From positions 124,001 to 188,000 of the forward strand of contig QQVN01000002.1 in assembly GCA_003352285.1 (NCBI GenBank): a stretch of 64,000 nucleotides of DNA, given 5' to 3'. Origin of the DNA: Thermoproteota archaeon. GTDB lineage: Archaea > Thermoproteota > Nitrososphaeria > Nitrososphaerales > Nitrosopumilaceae. Shown in pieces: positions 42,622 through 51,553 of the stretch; the first letter of the stretch is position 1; each line of letters opens with the position of its first letter. A program made the translations under genes and the position numbers. Below the pieces are notes generated by a model that saw only the letters and a program-made list of their open reading frames with translations, was not told the origin of the DNA and searched no databases.

Positions 42622-45003
42622 CTATGGAATTGTTCTGGTACCATTAACTGAATATCCGTTATCTGTTGTTAGAACAACTGTTATAGTTGAAGTCGGATAA
42701 ATCGGATACTGTGTTCTGCTACACACATGAATTGACTCACCAGGATTCCAAATGTTCGGATCCAAATAGTCTGAAGTAACGTTTCCAATCATCCATTGGT
42801 TAACTCCAAGTGAATCATCTCCATTACATGATAAAACATTAGTATACTCTACGTGTGGAAATTCTGTCACTTGAATACTAATTTCATTTGGTCTATTAGA
42901 GTCTGATTGCCAAAACTCTACAGTTGATGAACTGTTTAACCTTGCAGCTAAGAATGATCTAGGATAATTTTCATCACAATTTTCTGTTTGTACTGAAAAA
43001 CCTGTTAATGCAGCTTCTGACATTCCATCTCTTAGTGAAGTTATTCCAACCTCCCAATTGTCTTCTTCATCTCCTCCACTTGGATGCTGAACTGGTGAGT
43101 AATGATTTACAATCATTTTATCATCTGCATCTGTCTGTAAGTTGGAAATAATCCATGTTACTGCATTCATTGCAGGATTTGTCCATGCACTATTTCCTGA
43201 ATCAAATGTAATGGTATGAGTTAATTCTGTAGGTGAAGTTATCTCTACTTCTGCACCTGATGCACATACTTTTCTATAATCATTTGAAGAATCGCTGTTT
43301 CTTTGTTGGGTATGGAAAAATGCCTGGCTAATATCATTTACAGAAGAAATTGATACTTCCTGTGATTGATCTGCTGATGCATCAGTGTATTCATGATCAA
43401 TTCTTTGTACATTCCAATACGCTCCACTCCATTCTAGTACAGCATAGCTAACATCGCATGCATCTGGCCCATCATCATTTCCTACTCCTCCTCTTCTAAA
43501 TATGGGACGATCATTTTCTGAATCCCACTCTGAAGTAACTAAACATGATTCAATGTCTTTATTACTTGTATTTGGATTTGCTTGCCCTGTGATAAATACA
43601 GAAACATCATCATCATCTGTAACTCCTGCGATAGGTGTTCCGGGATGAGGGTTTATCGCAACAGAGCTTATTGCCCAAGGTTGTGAGCCACCAGCGTTGG
43701 TCCAACTCATTGTTTTTACTCCTGTTGCTATCGTCTCCTGAGTGCTCCCTCCTCCTCGAAGACTTCCTTGACTGTCATTCCATCTTACATCTTGGACTGA
43801 GCTTGCTGAAATTGGTCCCGTCTGTGTAGATACTACATCCAAAACCCAAGTTCTCTCATTTGTTGTAGTTAATGAAACATTTGGATTATTGGAAGTACCT
43901 GTGGCACCATTGTGTACATCCACTGGGGAAGTTGTATCAACATCAAAAAATGATATTGCACCCATCACAGCAGTTGTCAGCAAATCAGTATTTACCTGAA
44001 CAGTAGCTGAACCCGGTGTGGGATTTTCCAAATACCACAATGATGTATTTGCTGATGCACCATTGTCATCTGATCTAATTTCTGTCATTCCAGTTCCACC
44101 ATATGTTACTGAGGATACGCCAGCACCAGGAGTTGAAACTCCAACGACTAGCAACCTATTAGGTCCTGAACCTACTGTATGACTAAACGTACAGATTGTA
44201 AGAGTACATGTTCCCTTGGCTGTGGTAATTCTATCGATTCTAATTCCACCGCCACAGGTATAATCATAAGTGCCGGTTCCAAATGTGCAAATTCCAGTAT
44301 CCAATACTTTCATCTCATTTACTCCACTTGCAGTTCCAATATACTCCCAAATCTCCCAAGATGTTCTGGTATTGTCAGCTGCTGTACTGTGACGAGTAAA
44401 GTTTATGTCATCACCAGCATTTCTCAAACCTCCATCATAGCTGATAAACGTAGTAAAATCAAGCATATCTTGTGAACCTCCACCACTAGTTGGTCCAATA
44501 CCTGAATGCCTCGATGTAACCTGCTTTACGAAGCAATCTCCAGTACACATATCAAAATCAACACCCTCAACTAGTGTAGCATTGATTGCACCTGCGGCTA
44601 TTACTGCAGTTCCTCTCTGAATCTTGAACTCTCCTCTATCTACACTTTCAACAGATGTACCAGAAAAGCCTGCAGTGTTGTAATCGAAGATCTCAGTAAG
44701 GCGAGTCTTTGTTCCTGCAACGTTTCCATCATATGTAATAGCTAAATGAAAATCATCAAAATCCCAAAATTTTTCATGTCCGTTGTTATTAATTGAAAAA
44801 TTTACAAATGAAACACCTGGCTGAACATGAATATTGTCTTTAAAGTTTAATGACGTTCTTGAAATCTTGTTCTCTATCTGATTCATCTGTTTTTTAGAAT
44901 CAGATGATTCATAGATGTTTTCAGAAATCATTGGATATGTAAGTATCATGACAAATATTGTAAGTGCACCAATTGCACCACCGATTGCTACTCCTAAGCC
45001 CAT
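42622..45003 (-). CDS. Giant ArlF paralogue with about 610-residue insertion
   Basis: A 793-residue exported protein. Residues 1-108 align with ArlF (MGLGVAIGGAIGALTIFVMI; VNFSINNNGHEKFWDFDDFH; LAITYDG). Residues about 718-793 align with the rest of ArlF (SDYLDPNIWNPGESIHVCS; ITVVLTTDNGYSVNGT). The middle, about 109-717, is beta-rich and Ser/Thr/Gly-rich. It includes a module with SHTVGSGPNRLLVVGVS, SSVTYGGTGMTEI and WAISSVAINP known from bacterial surface proteins, and several cysteines. It may be an adhesin mounted on an ArlF platform. It is transcribed against the arl genes and convergent with arlF. Confidence 0.8.
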   Translation of the reverse strand: MGLGVAIGGAIGALTIFVMILTYPMISENIYESSDSKKQMNQIENKISRTSLNFKDNIHVQPGVSFVNFSINNNGHEKFWDFDDFHLAITYDGNVAGTKTRLTEIFDYNTAGFSGTSVESVDRGEFKIQRGTAVIAAGAINATLVEGVDFDMCTGDCFVKQVTSRHSGIGPTSGGGSQDMLDFTTFISYDGGLRNAGDDINFTRHSTAADNTRTSWEIWEYIGTASGVNEMKVLDTGICTFGTGTYDYTCGGGIRIDRITTAKGTCTLTICTFSHTVGSGPNRLLVVGVSTPGAGVSSVTYGGTGMTEIRSDDNGASANTSLWYLENPTPGSATVQVNTDLLTTAVMGAISFFDVDTTSPVDVHNGATGTSNNPNVSLTTTNERTWVLDVVSTQTGPISASSVQDVRWNDSQGSLRGGGSTQETIATGVKTMSWTNAGGSQPWAISSVAINPHPGTPIAGVTDDDDVSVFITGQANPNTSNKDIESCLVTSEWDSENDRPIFRRGGVGNDDGPDACDVSYAVLEWSGAYWNVQRIDHEYTDASADQSQEVSISSVNDISQAFFHTQQRNSDSSNDYRKVCASGAEVEITSPTELTHTITFDSGNSAWTNPAMNAVTWIISNLQTDADDKMIVNHYSPVQHPSGGDEEDNWEVGITSLRDGMSEAALTGFSVQTENCDENYPRSFLAARLNSSSTVEFWQSDSNRPNEISIQVTEFPHVEYTNVLSCNGDDSLGVNQWMIGNVTSDYLDPNIWNPGESIHVCSRTQYPIYPTSTITVVLTTDNGYSVNGTRTIP

Positions 45004-45090
45004 TTGATATCATTATACCTTGAATTAACAAATCAAATCACATCGCCTGTCCGAATCGTACAAGCTTAGAATGATACAACACTAAAGATT

Positions 45091-45113
45091 CGTTCAAAAA
45101 AGCCAAACAGTAT
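45091..45113 (+). promoter_or_regulatory. Weak motility-type site before arlH
   Basis: CGTTCAAAA-AAGCC-AAACAGTAT, then CTTATATC as TATA box. Only the right half fits well. A GTG at 45144 is about 27 bases after the TATA centre. Confidence 0.3.
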
Positions 45114-45143
45114 CTTATATCGATTTTCCCACTCAATCCTATT

Positions 45144-45206
45144 GTGATAGTAATGGATCTAGATTGTATAATTTGTAATTTAAAGAATGGATGTGACGAT
45201 ACATGA
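45144..45206 (+). CDS. Possible leader ORF overlapping arlH (20 residues)
   Basis: GTG 45144 (or ATG 45153) opens a short frame encoding MDLDCIICNLKNGCDDT as its last 17 residues. The stop overlaps the arlH ATG as ATGA. TATA-like TTATAT at 45115-45120 places the transcript start near the GTG. CxxC plus a third Cys is notable. Translation is unproven. Confidence 0.3.
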   Translation: MIVMDLDCIICNLKNGCDDT

Positions 45207-45904
45207 CGCAGATTATTCCATGTGGAAACGAAGAAGTAGACAGAGCCATAGGAGGCGGAGTACCATTTCCATGTTTGATGATACTTGAAGGTGGACATGG
45301 AACAGGAAAGAGTGCAATGACTGCACAATTCATGAAAGGAATACTGGATGCCAAAAAAAATGTTCTGTGCATCACAGAAAACACTGTCAAAGAATACATT
45401 GAAAACATGAAGTCTATTACATTTAATTTCTCAAATGCATTTTTACAAAACAGACTAACGATTCTTCCTCTTCACATGTATGGTGTAAAATGGACAAAGG
45501 AGCAATCTGCATTTCTATTGCCCGTTATAGGAAAATACATTGGAAACAGCTTTAAGGAAACAAACTGTGTTGTCATTGATTCACTAACTTTACTAACTGT
45601 CTTTGCAGATGCAAGTCAGATACTAGACTTTTTCACACAATGCAAGTATCTAGTTGCAAATGGAATGTCTGTTATTATCACAACTCATCCAGATGATATT
45701 CCAGCTGATATTGCACAAAGAGTCAAGGGAAGTGTTGACTGTTACTTGCAGCTAGGTTCAACAAACGTTGCAGGAAAGGACGTCAAGACGCTTAAAGTTA
45801 TCAAGCTAATAGGTTCAAAAGACGCATCAGAATCCGGTTTTGCCTTTGAGGTTGATATGACATTTGGAATAAAGATCGTACCAATCTCAATGGCAAACGC
45901 TTGA
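45203..45904 (+). CDS. arlH: Archaellum ATP-binding protein ArlH
   Basis: A 233-residue RecA/KaiC-like protein with Walker A GGHGTGKS (residues 30-37) and Walker B in NCVVIDSLTLLTVF (about 114-127). ArlH binds ATP without fast hydrolysis and regulates the ArlI motor within the ArlC/D/E ring. The operon arlH-I-J follows. The ATG overlaps the stop of a short upstream frame (ATGA). Confidence 0.93.
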   Translation: MTQIIPCGNEEVDRAIGGGVPFPCLMILEGGHGTGKSAMTAQFMKGILDAKKNVLCITENTVKEYIENMKSITFNFSNAFLQNRLTILPLHMYGVKWTKEQSAFLLPVIGKYIGNSFKETNCVVIDSLTLLTVFADASQILDFFTQCKYLVANGMSVIITTHPDDIPADIAQRVKGSVDCYLQLGSTNVAGKDVKTLKVIKLIGSKDASESGFAFEVDMTFGIKIVPISMANA

Positions 45905-45936
45905 GGTGTGCTTGCAAAATTATGGAGGACTAGGAG

Positions 45937-47610
45937 ATGGCATTTGATTTCTCTCAAGTTAAGGACAAAAATTTCTCTGAAGTTCTAAAAAAGACGCCAC
46001 ATCTTTTGGATTATATCGACAGCTACTCTGCTAGGGGAAACCCATTACCACTATTCACTGAGACACTAAAGCCTGAACACAAAAAGCTAAAAGAACCAAA
46101 CCTAATGTATCCAATATCAGAGCAGGCATTTATTCACATTAATCCACATACTACTTCAGATGATGGATATCTTGAGTATGTCATCATAGAGCCTCCACCA
46201 CCAGAAAGAAAACTAATGGAAATGGCAGACAAGCTGTTTGCAGTTCAGTCAGGCTCCTTGGATCCCCCAGTTGAGATTACAGAGCGATTCAACATGGTTG
46301 AAAACTATCTTGACAAGGCAGTATCTGTCCAAGATGGGCCAGTGGATTATGAAAAAGTAGGTGATGTTTACAAGCTAAAGACACTACCAGTTGAAAAGAG
46401 TAAATGGAACTCTCTAAAGTATCATTTTCTACAAAAACGTGCAGGTACTGGTCTTTTGGATCCATTCCTTTCTGATCCAAACCTTGAGGATATCTCAATT
46501 ATCGGTGCAGGAAACGTTTACGTCATTCACAAGTCCTTTGGAGCGTTAAAGTCACCACTATTCTTGGGTGTTGAAGAAATTGATGAGCTTATCATCAGCA
46601 TGTCAGAGCAATTTGGAAAGACTGTATCTCATGCAAAGCCTGTAGTAGACTCTGTGTTGCCTGATGGCTCCAGAATTAACATCGTGTTTGGAAAAGACAT
46701 CAGCAGAAAGGGAACAAACGCTACAATCAGAAAGTTTGCAAGTACACCACTATCAATCATCCAGGTACTTACATCAAAGGCACTTGACTTTAGAGAGGCA
46801 GCATACATGTGGATGATGCTCAGTGAAGGAATGAGTGTCTTTATCAACGGAGAAACTGCATCAGGTAAAACCACAACTCTGATGGCACTTACTGCATTTA
46901 TCCCATCAAACTGGAAAGTAGTAACAATTGAAGATACCCCCGAACTTACGCTACCACATTCTAACTGGATTACAGAAGCTACCCGTGACACTGGCAGTCC
47001 CTCATCCAGTGTGACAATGTTTGACTTGTTAAAGGCTGCCTTGAGACAGAGGCCTAACTATATCCTCGTCGGAGAAATTAGAGGTGCAGAAGGCAACATT
47101 GCGTTTCAAGCCATGCAGACAGGTCACCCTGTAATCAGTACATTCCACGCAGCAAACATGGTTGCACTAATTCAAAGACTTTCAAATGATCCAATTAACA
47201 TTCCAAAGACTCACATGGAGAACCTAAACATTGCACTGTTCCAAGGTGCAGTACAGGGACCAGGTGGCAAAAGAGTAAGACGTGTTCTATCAATTAATGA
47301 AATCCTGGGGTATAATCCCGATGGTGGAAACATCATGTTCATTCCTTCATTCTCATGGGATCCTGGAACAGATGAGGTAAAATTCAAGGGAAAAGGAAGC
47401 AGTGCACTATTCATATCTCATGTTTTGCACAAACGAGGAATGTCAAGAAAAGATGAGGGAAAACTTTACGATGAGCTAGAACTTCGAGCAAAAATTTTGG
47501 AAAGAATGATGGAAAAGAAGATCTTCAACTATTACGACGTCTTTGATTCTATTTCACACTGTAGAGAGATTGGACTTGAAGCATTCTACAAGGAGCTTGA
47601 CACTCTATAA
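45937..47610 (+). CDS. arlI: Archaellum motor ATPase ArlI
   Basis: A 557-residue type IV filament ATPase. Walker A is NGETASGKTTTLMAL (about 301-315); the Asp box is VVTIEDTPELTLPH, Walker B RPNYILVGEIRGAEG, and the His box QTGHPVISTFHA. The N-terminal domain (about 1-250) is typical of ArlI. It powers assembly and rotation of the archaellum. It lies 32 bases after arlH and overlaps arlJ by one base (TAATG). Confidence 0.95.
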   Translation: MAFDFSQVKDKNFSEVLKKTPHLLDYIDSYSARGNPLPLFTETLKPEHKKLKEPNLMYPISEQAFIHINPHTTSDDGYLEYVIIEPPPPERKLMEMADKLFAVQSGSLDPPVEITERFNMVENYLDKAVSVQDGPVDYEKVGDVYKLKTLPVEKSKWNSLKYHFLQKRAGTGLLDPFLSDPNLEDISIIGAGNVYVIHKSFGALKSPLFLGVEEIDELIISMSEQFGKTVSHAKPVVDSVLPDGSRINIVFGKDISRKGTNATIRKFASTPLSIIQVLTSKALDFREAAYMWMMLSEGMSVFINGETASGKTTTLMALTAFIPSNWKVVTIEDTPELTLPHSNWITEATRDTGSPSSSVTMFDLLKAALRQRPNYILVGEIRGAEGNIAFQAMQTGHPVISTFHAANMVALIQRLSNDPINIPKTHMENLNIALFQGAVQGPGGKRVRRVLSINEILGYNPDGGNIMFIPSFSWDPGTDEVKFKGKGSSALFISHVLHKRGMSRKDEGKLYDELELRAKILERMMEKKIFNYYDVFDSISHCREIGLEAFYKELDTL

Positions 47611-49109
47611 TGGAGCTAGCAAAATTTCCACTTTTTAACAAGCTAGCTACGGGTGGTGGCGCAGAAGCAATTGATGAAAAATTTGTCTATTTTATGGCGT
47701 TTTTGTACTCTATCTCAACTGGTGAAGTAGAGTCCGTAGACATGATAAAGACTGCATCAAAGAGTGGTTATGGAAAGTTCTCTCAAGCATTCATGGATAC
47801 GTTTCGACTTGGTGTAGGCTGGTCATACGGCTTATCAAAATCACTTGAGATGATTGCAAATAAAGTTGCACAAAATAATGAAATTCAACTAAAGCAAATC
47901 CTAGTCAAACTTGCACAGGTAGTAAGACTAGGTGATGATCTAAAGACATTCTTTCATGCTGAAGTAAAGTCAGCCATTATGAACTTTGAAATAATTTATG
48001 AACGAAAGCTAGAGACTCAGAAACTCTTCTTGGAGATGTTCTATACTTTAATGTCTACTGCAGCCTTTATGGTGTCTGCAAACTCTATCATGACAATGTT
48101 AATGGGCTCAAATGATGCCGAAGACATTCTGTTATCATCATTAATTGGAGTCTCTATCAGCATGACTGTCTTTGTATTTTTGATGTACATGATGTTCCCA
48201 AGGGACAAGCTTGCATATGCAACAGCAGATGATGATCTAAAGTTTCGGTTACGTGTATACATGATGGCAGGAATTGGTGCAGGAATTGGTGTTGTCTTGT
48301 TTATGATTCCTGATTTTCCTAACACTTTAGCAGTAGGCGTTGCAGTTGCACCACTAATAATTCCCGGATTAAAGGCAAAGAAGATGGAGGCCCAGATAAA
48401 GGAGCTAAACCAAGCCTATCCGGAATTTATCAGACACTTTGGAGAAATTTATGCTACAGTAGGTTCAATGGGTCAAGCACTTGATGCTGTACTACGAAGT
48501 GACTTTGGACCACTACAAAAACACGTAATCGGATTCAAGAACAGAGTCAAAAACAGAATTGATCAAAAGTTGGGCTTTGAGTTGTTATCTAGAGATGCGG
48601 GAAGCGAAATCATTGCCAATGGAAACCAAGTGATATCCACTGCAATGGATAAAGGTGGCGACATGAATGAGACAGGAAACGTTGTTGCAGATATCACACT
48701 AAAGATGAATGAGCTTCGTGCAAAGAGAGCCCAGACTGCTAAAACATTTGAGACAGTCGTAATCGTACTTCACATTTTGACACTTGCAGTATTTGGACTC
48801 ATGAACAAATTAACTGAGATATTCTTTGAGCTCATCAATACAGTTGATGTATCAAACAGCACATTCCAATTAACCCCAATTGATCCAGAATTTATGGCAG
48901 CAATGATGCCTGTGATGATTATCATGACATCTGTACTAAGTGCAGTTGCCATCAAAGTTGCACAAGGAGGATTGTACAAGACAGTATTTTACAACATTGC
49001 AATACTTGCAGTACTTGGTGCCATAGTATCATTTGTGATGAACTTTATGCTGGCTGACTTTCTTGAGACCCACATTCTTGACTTTGTGGATGAGACAGTC
49101 GTCCCGTAA
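47610..49109 (+). CDS. arlJ: Archaellum membrane platform protein ArlJ
   Basis: A 499-residue polytopic protein of the GspF/TadC class. Cytoplasmic helical domains (about 30-140 and 240-370) alternate with three membrane blocks: about 148-200, 215-255 and 385-490. Characteristic stretches are FRLGVGWSYGLSKSLEMIAN and EFIRHFGEIYATVGSMGQAL. It forms the membrane base on which ArlI acts. It is the last arl gene; the receptor-like genes follow 71 bases later. Confidence 0.93.
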   Translation: MELAKFPLFNKLATGGGAEAIDEKFVYFMAFLYSISTGEVESVDMIKTASKSGYGKFSQAFMDTFRLGVGWSYGLSKSLEMIANKVAQNNEIQLKQILVKLAQVVRLGDDLKTFFHAEVKSAIMNFEIIYERKLETQKLFLEMFYTLMSTAAFMVSANSIMTMLMGSNDAEDILLSSLIGVSISMTVFVFLMYMMFPRDKLAYATADDDLKFRLRVYMMAGIGAGIGVVLFMIPDFPNTLAVGVAVAPLIIPGLKAKKMEAQIKELNQAYPEFIRHFGEIYATVGSMGQALDAVLRSDFGPLQKHVIGFKNRVKNRIDQKLGFELLSRDAGSEIIANGNQVISTAMDKGGDMNETGNVVADITLKMNELRAKRAQTAKTFETVVIVLHILTLAVFGLMNKLTEIFFELINTVDVSNSTFQLTPIDPEFMAAMMPVMIIMTSVLSAVAIKVAQGGLYKTVFYNIAILAVLGAIVSFVMNFMLADFLETHILDFVDETVVP

Positions 49110-49123
49110 GAGAATTCGTAATA

Positions 49124-49146
49124 TGATCGTATGATATGAACACCCA
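49124..49146 (+). promoter_or_regulatory. Weak motility-type site before soluble receptor 1
   Basis: TGATCGTAT-GATAT-GAACACCCA. The right half matches. The GTG start is exactly 35 bp after it, but no clear TATA box lies at the usual place. Confidence 0.35.
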
Positions 49147-49180
49147 CATGTACGAATAGTAATTTCTTTGTATAAAAAAC

Positions 49181-50314
49181 GTGGATTCTATACAGAAAAC
49201 TGCCACTGAGGAAAAAATTACCATAGACTCACTGGATGAGAATCTTGATGAGAGCTCAAATTCTGAAACAAAGAATACCTCACTTGATAGAGTTATTGAG
49301 ATTACAAAGCTGATGAGTCATGATACTGAAAAGGCACTTGACACAATAAACACCATAAACAAAAAAACAGAATTTTTAGCAATTAATGCATTAATTGAAG
49401 CAAGCAGAACAGGGGATGCTGGAAAAGGATTTCAAGTCGTTGCTGAATCAATTGATGTCTTAGCTACTAAAACAAAAGAGGCTGTAGAAAAGATGCGAAA
49501 GGAAACAATCTCAAAGATGAGTGAGCTTGGAAAAATTATTGAAGAGCAATCAGTAAACATTACAGGAAATAGATTAGCAGATCTTGCATTAACAAACATT
49601 GATCTAATTGATAGAAACCTCTATGAGAGAACAGCTGATATCAGATGGTGGGCAACAGATAACATCTTTGGAAAAGCATTGCTGAGTAAAACCAAAGAAT
49701 CCATTCAAGAAGCACAACATAGACTGGGTACCATTCTAAAATCCTATACTGTATACTATGATCTTGTTCTAGTTGATCTTGAAGGAAATGTTATTACAAA
49801 TGCTCAAGCAGACAAATTTGATATCTCAAATCAAAACTTTGCCTCAAAACAATGGTTTCAAACTGCTTTAAAGACTTCAAATGGTAGTGAATACGGATTC
49901 CAATCTGTTCATAGATCATCAACTAGTGGCTCACACACCATGACATTTTCCTGTAAGGTTCATGAAAATGGTGATCCAAACAGGCCAGCAATAGGTGTGT
50001 TGGCTGCCGTATTCAACTGGGATGGTTTGGCTCAGCGAATAGTAAATGAAACCCCAATTAACCAAGATGAAAAGGAAAAAACCCGTGTTTGTATAGTTGA
50101 TGAAAATGGCACAATTCTAGCAGATACCCAAAATCGAATCCTTGATAAATTTAGCATTCCTAAAATGAATGATTTATTCGCTAAAAAACAGGGATTCGTG
50201 AAAATATCCCAAAGGGGAAAAGAACAACTTGTGTGCCATGGTTTATCTCATGGATATGAGACGTATGCCTCTGGTTGGCATTCTGTAATAGTACAGGATA
50301 TATCAAATAACTAA
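49181..50314 (+). CDS. Soluble chemoreceptor-like protein 1 (signalling tip before Cache-like domain)
   Basis: A 377-residue protein without membrane helices. Residues about 36-110 form a short MCP signalling hairpin with the tip sequence INKKTEFLAINALIEASRTG, then DAGKGFQVVAESIDVLATKT. A helix [20 protein letters not shown] is followed by ERTADIRWWATD. Then comes a Cache-like sensor domain (about 140-375, with VYYDLVLVDLEGNVITNAQA, FSCKVHENG, GVLAAVFNWDGLA). The order, signalling before sensor, is opposite to ordinary receptors. It would sit in the cytoplasm and signal to CheA/CheW. The start is GTG. Confidence 0.78.
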   Translation: MDSIQKTATEEKITIDSLDENLDESSNSETKNTSLDRVIEITKLMSHDTEKALDTINTINKKTEFLAINALIEASRTGDAGKGFQVVAESIDVLATKTKEAVEKMRKETISKMSELGKIIEEQSVNITGNRLADLALTNIDLIDRNLYERTADIRWWATDNIFGKALLSKTKESIQEAQHRLGTILKSYTVYYDLVLVDLEGNVITNAQADKFDISNQNFASKQWFQTALKTSNGSEYGFQSVHRSSTSGSHTMTFSCKVHENGDPNRPAIGVLAAVFNWDGLAQRIVNETPINQDEKEKTRVCIVDENGTILADTQNRILDKFSIPKMNDLFAKKQGFVKISQRGKEQLVCHGLSHGYETYASGWHSVIVQDISNN

Positions 50315-50346
50315 TCAGAATTTAATCATATTTTATCAAATCAATC

Positions 50347-50369
50347 TGTTCATCATAAACGCACACAAG
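50347..50369 (+). promoter_or_regulatory. Weak motility-type site before soluble receptor 2
   Basis: TGTTCATCA-TAAAC-GCACACAAG. The GTG start is 30 bp after it. The fit is partial. Confidence 0.3.
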
Positions 50370-50398
50370 CAAATTACTTAATTTAGAATTAAAAAATT

Positions 50399-51466
50399 GT
50401 GCAAAAATCAGCATATGAAAACTCTAAGAATGTTACTTTGGAAAGCATATCCAAGCTTGTAAACACAATGTCAAGCGAGATGGATAATGCTATTAAAAAA
50501 ATTCAAGACATAAATGAAGAGACACACATTTTGGCACTTAATGCAGCAATTGAAGCAAGCAGTGCCGGTGATGCAGGAAAAGGATTCGGAGTTGTAGCAG
50601 AACACATGGGTGAGCTATCAAATGAAACTGCAAGAATTACAAAAAAAATGAATAACAACAGTCAAACAAATATTGTAGAGCTTGAAGAAATTCTTACAAC
50701 TCAGGCAGCTAGTGTAAGAGGCAATAGACTCGCAAATCTCGCGTTAACAAACATTGATCTAATTGATAGAAACCTCTATGAGAGAACAGCCGATGTTAGG
50801 TGGTGGGCTACAGAAAAAAGTGTAGTTAATGCACTAACTGATAAGACTCCTGAAGCAATAAATTTTGTATCAGGACGACTAAATACAATTTTAAAGTATT
50901 ATTCTATTTATCATGACTTAATTCTAGCAGATGCAGATGGAAACATTATCGCAAATGGAAATCCCCAGTTTAATCTAAAGGGACGAAATATTTCTGAAAG
51001 GCCTTGGTATCAAAGTGCTTTAAAGACCAAAAATGGGGATGAATTTGGCTTTGAATCTGTTCATAACTCGCCTCCAATAAACAATCAAAATATTATTACA
51101 TTCTCTTGTAAAGTTCACTCAAATGGAGATACCAACCAACCATTCATTGGAGTTCTGGGAACTGTCTTTAACTGGACAGGGCTGGCTCAAAAAATTGTCA
51201 ATGATACGACAATCAATGAAGATGATAAACCACGTACACGTGTGTGTATAGTCAATAAGGAAGGAAAAGTTTATGCTGATACTCAAAATAAAATTCTTGA
51301 AGATCAAATACAATTTGATGGAATAGACGAAGTCTTTAAGATGAAAAAAAATTTTATCACTAAAAAAATTGATGGTAAAACATTCTGCATAGGTCATGCC
51401 ATCTCTCCTGGATTTGAAGGATACTCAACAGGCTGGCATTCTTTAATTATTCAAGAGATTGCTTAA
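50399..51466 (+). CDS. Soluble chemoreceptor-like protein 2 (signalling tip before Cache-like domain)
   Basis: A 355-residue paralogue of the preceding gene with the same order of parts. The signalling tip [20 protein letters not shown], then [20 protein letters not shown], is at about 42-82. The helix [20 protein letters not shown] and [11 protein letters not shown] are nearly identical to paralogue 1. The Cache-like domain covers about 125-353 ([39 protein letters not shown]). The tip is closer to canonical MCPs than in paralogue 1. No membrane helix. The start is GTG. Confidence 0.78.
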   Translation: MQKSAYENSKNVTLESISKLVNTMSSEMDNAIKKIQDINEETHILALNAAIEASSAGDAGKGFGVVAEHMGELSNETARITKKMNNNSQTNIVELEEILTTQAASVRGNRLANLALTNIDLIDRNLYERTADVRWWATEKSVVNALTDKTPEAINFVSGRLNTILKYYSIYHDLILADADGNIIANGNPQFNLKGRNISERPWYQSALKTKNGDEFGFESVHNSPPINNQNIITFSCKVHSNGDTNQPFIGVLGTVFNWTGLAQKIVNDTTINEDDKPRTRVCIVNKEGKVYADTQNKILEDQIQFDGIDEVFKMKKNFITKKIDGKTFCIGHAISPGFEGYSTGWHSLIIQEIA

Positions 51467-51472
51467 AGTAGT

Positions 51473-51489
51473 AAATTAATAATTTTTTT
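51473..51489 (+). terminator. Weak terminator after soluble receptor 2
   Basis: AAATT-AAT-AATTT followed by T residues. Confidence 0.35.
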
Positions 51490-51494
51490 CAAAA

Positions 51495-51517
51495 TGTTTG
51501 TTCAATGCAAACATCTC
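51495..51517 (+). promoter_or_regulatory. Motility operator, MCP promoter
   Basis: TGTTTGTTC-AATGC-AAACATCTC, then TAGGGTTATT in the TATA position. TTG start 37 bp after the repeat. Confidence 0.55.
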
Positions 51518-51553
51518 TAGGGTTATTGGCACGCAAAAAAATCTAAAATTACG

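Noticed and set aside
44179-44475. Plus-strand frames inside the giant ArlF paralogue
   Set aside because: They are out-of-frame shadows, rich in Ser/Cys/Asn without domain or start signals.
45048-45070. TGTCCGAAT-CGTAC-AAGCTTAGA as a strong operator for the giant ArlF gene
   Set aside because: Only the left half matches, and the distance to either gene start or a TATA box does not fit.
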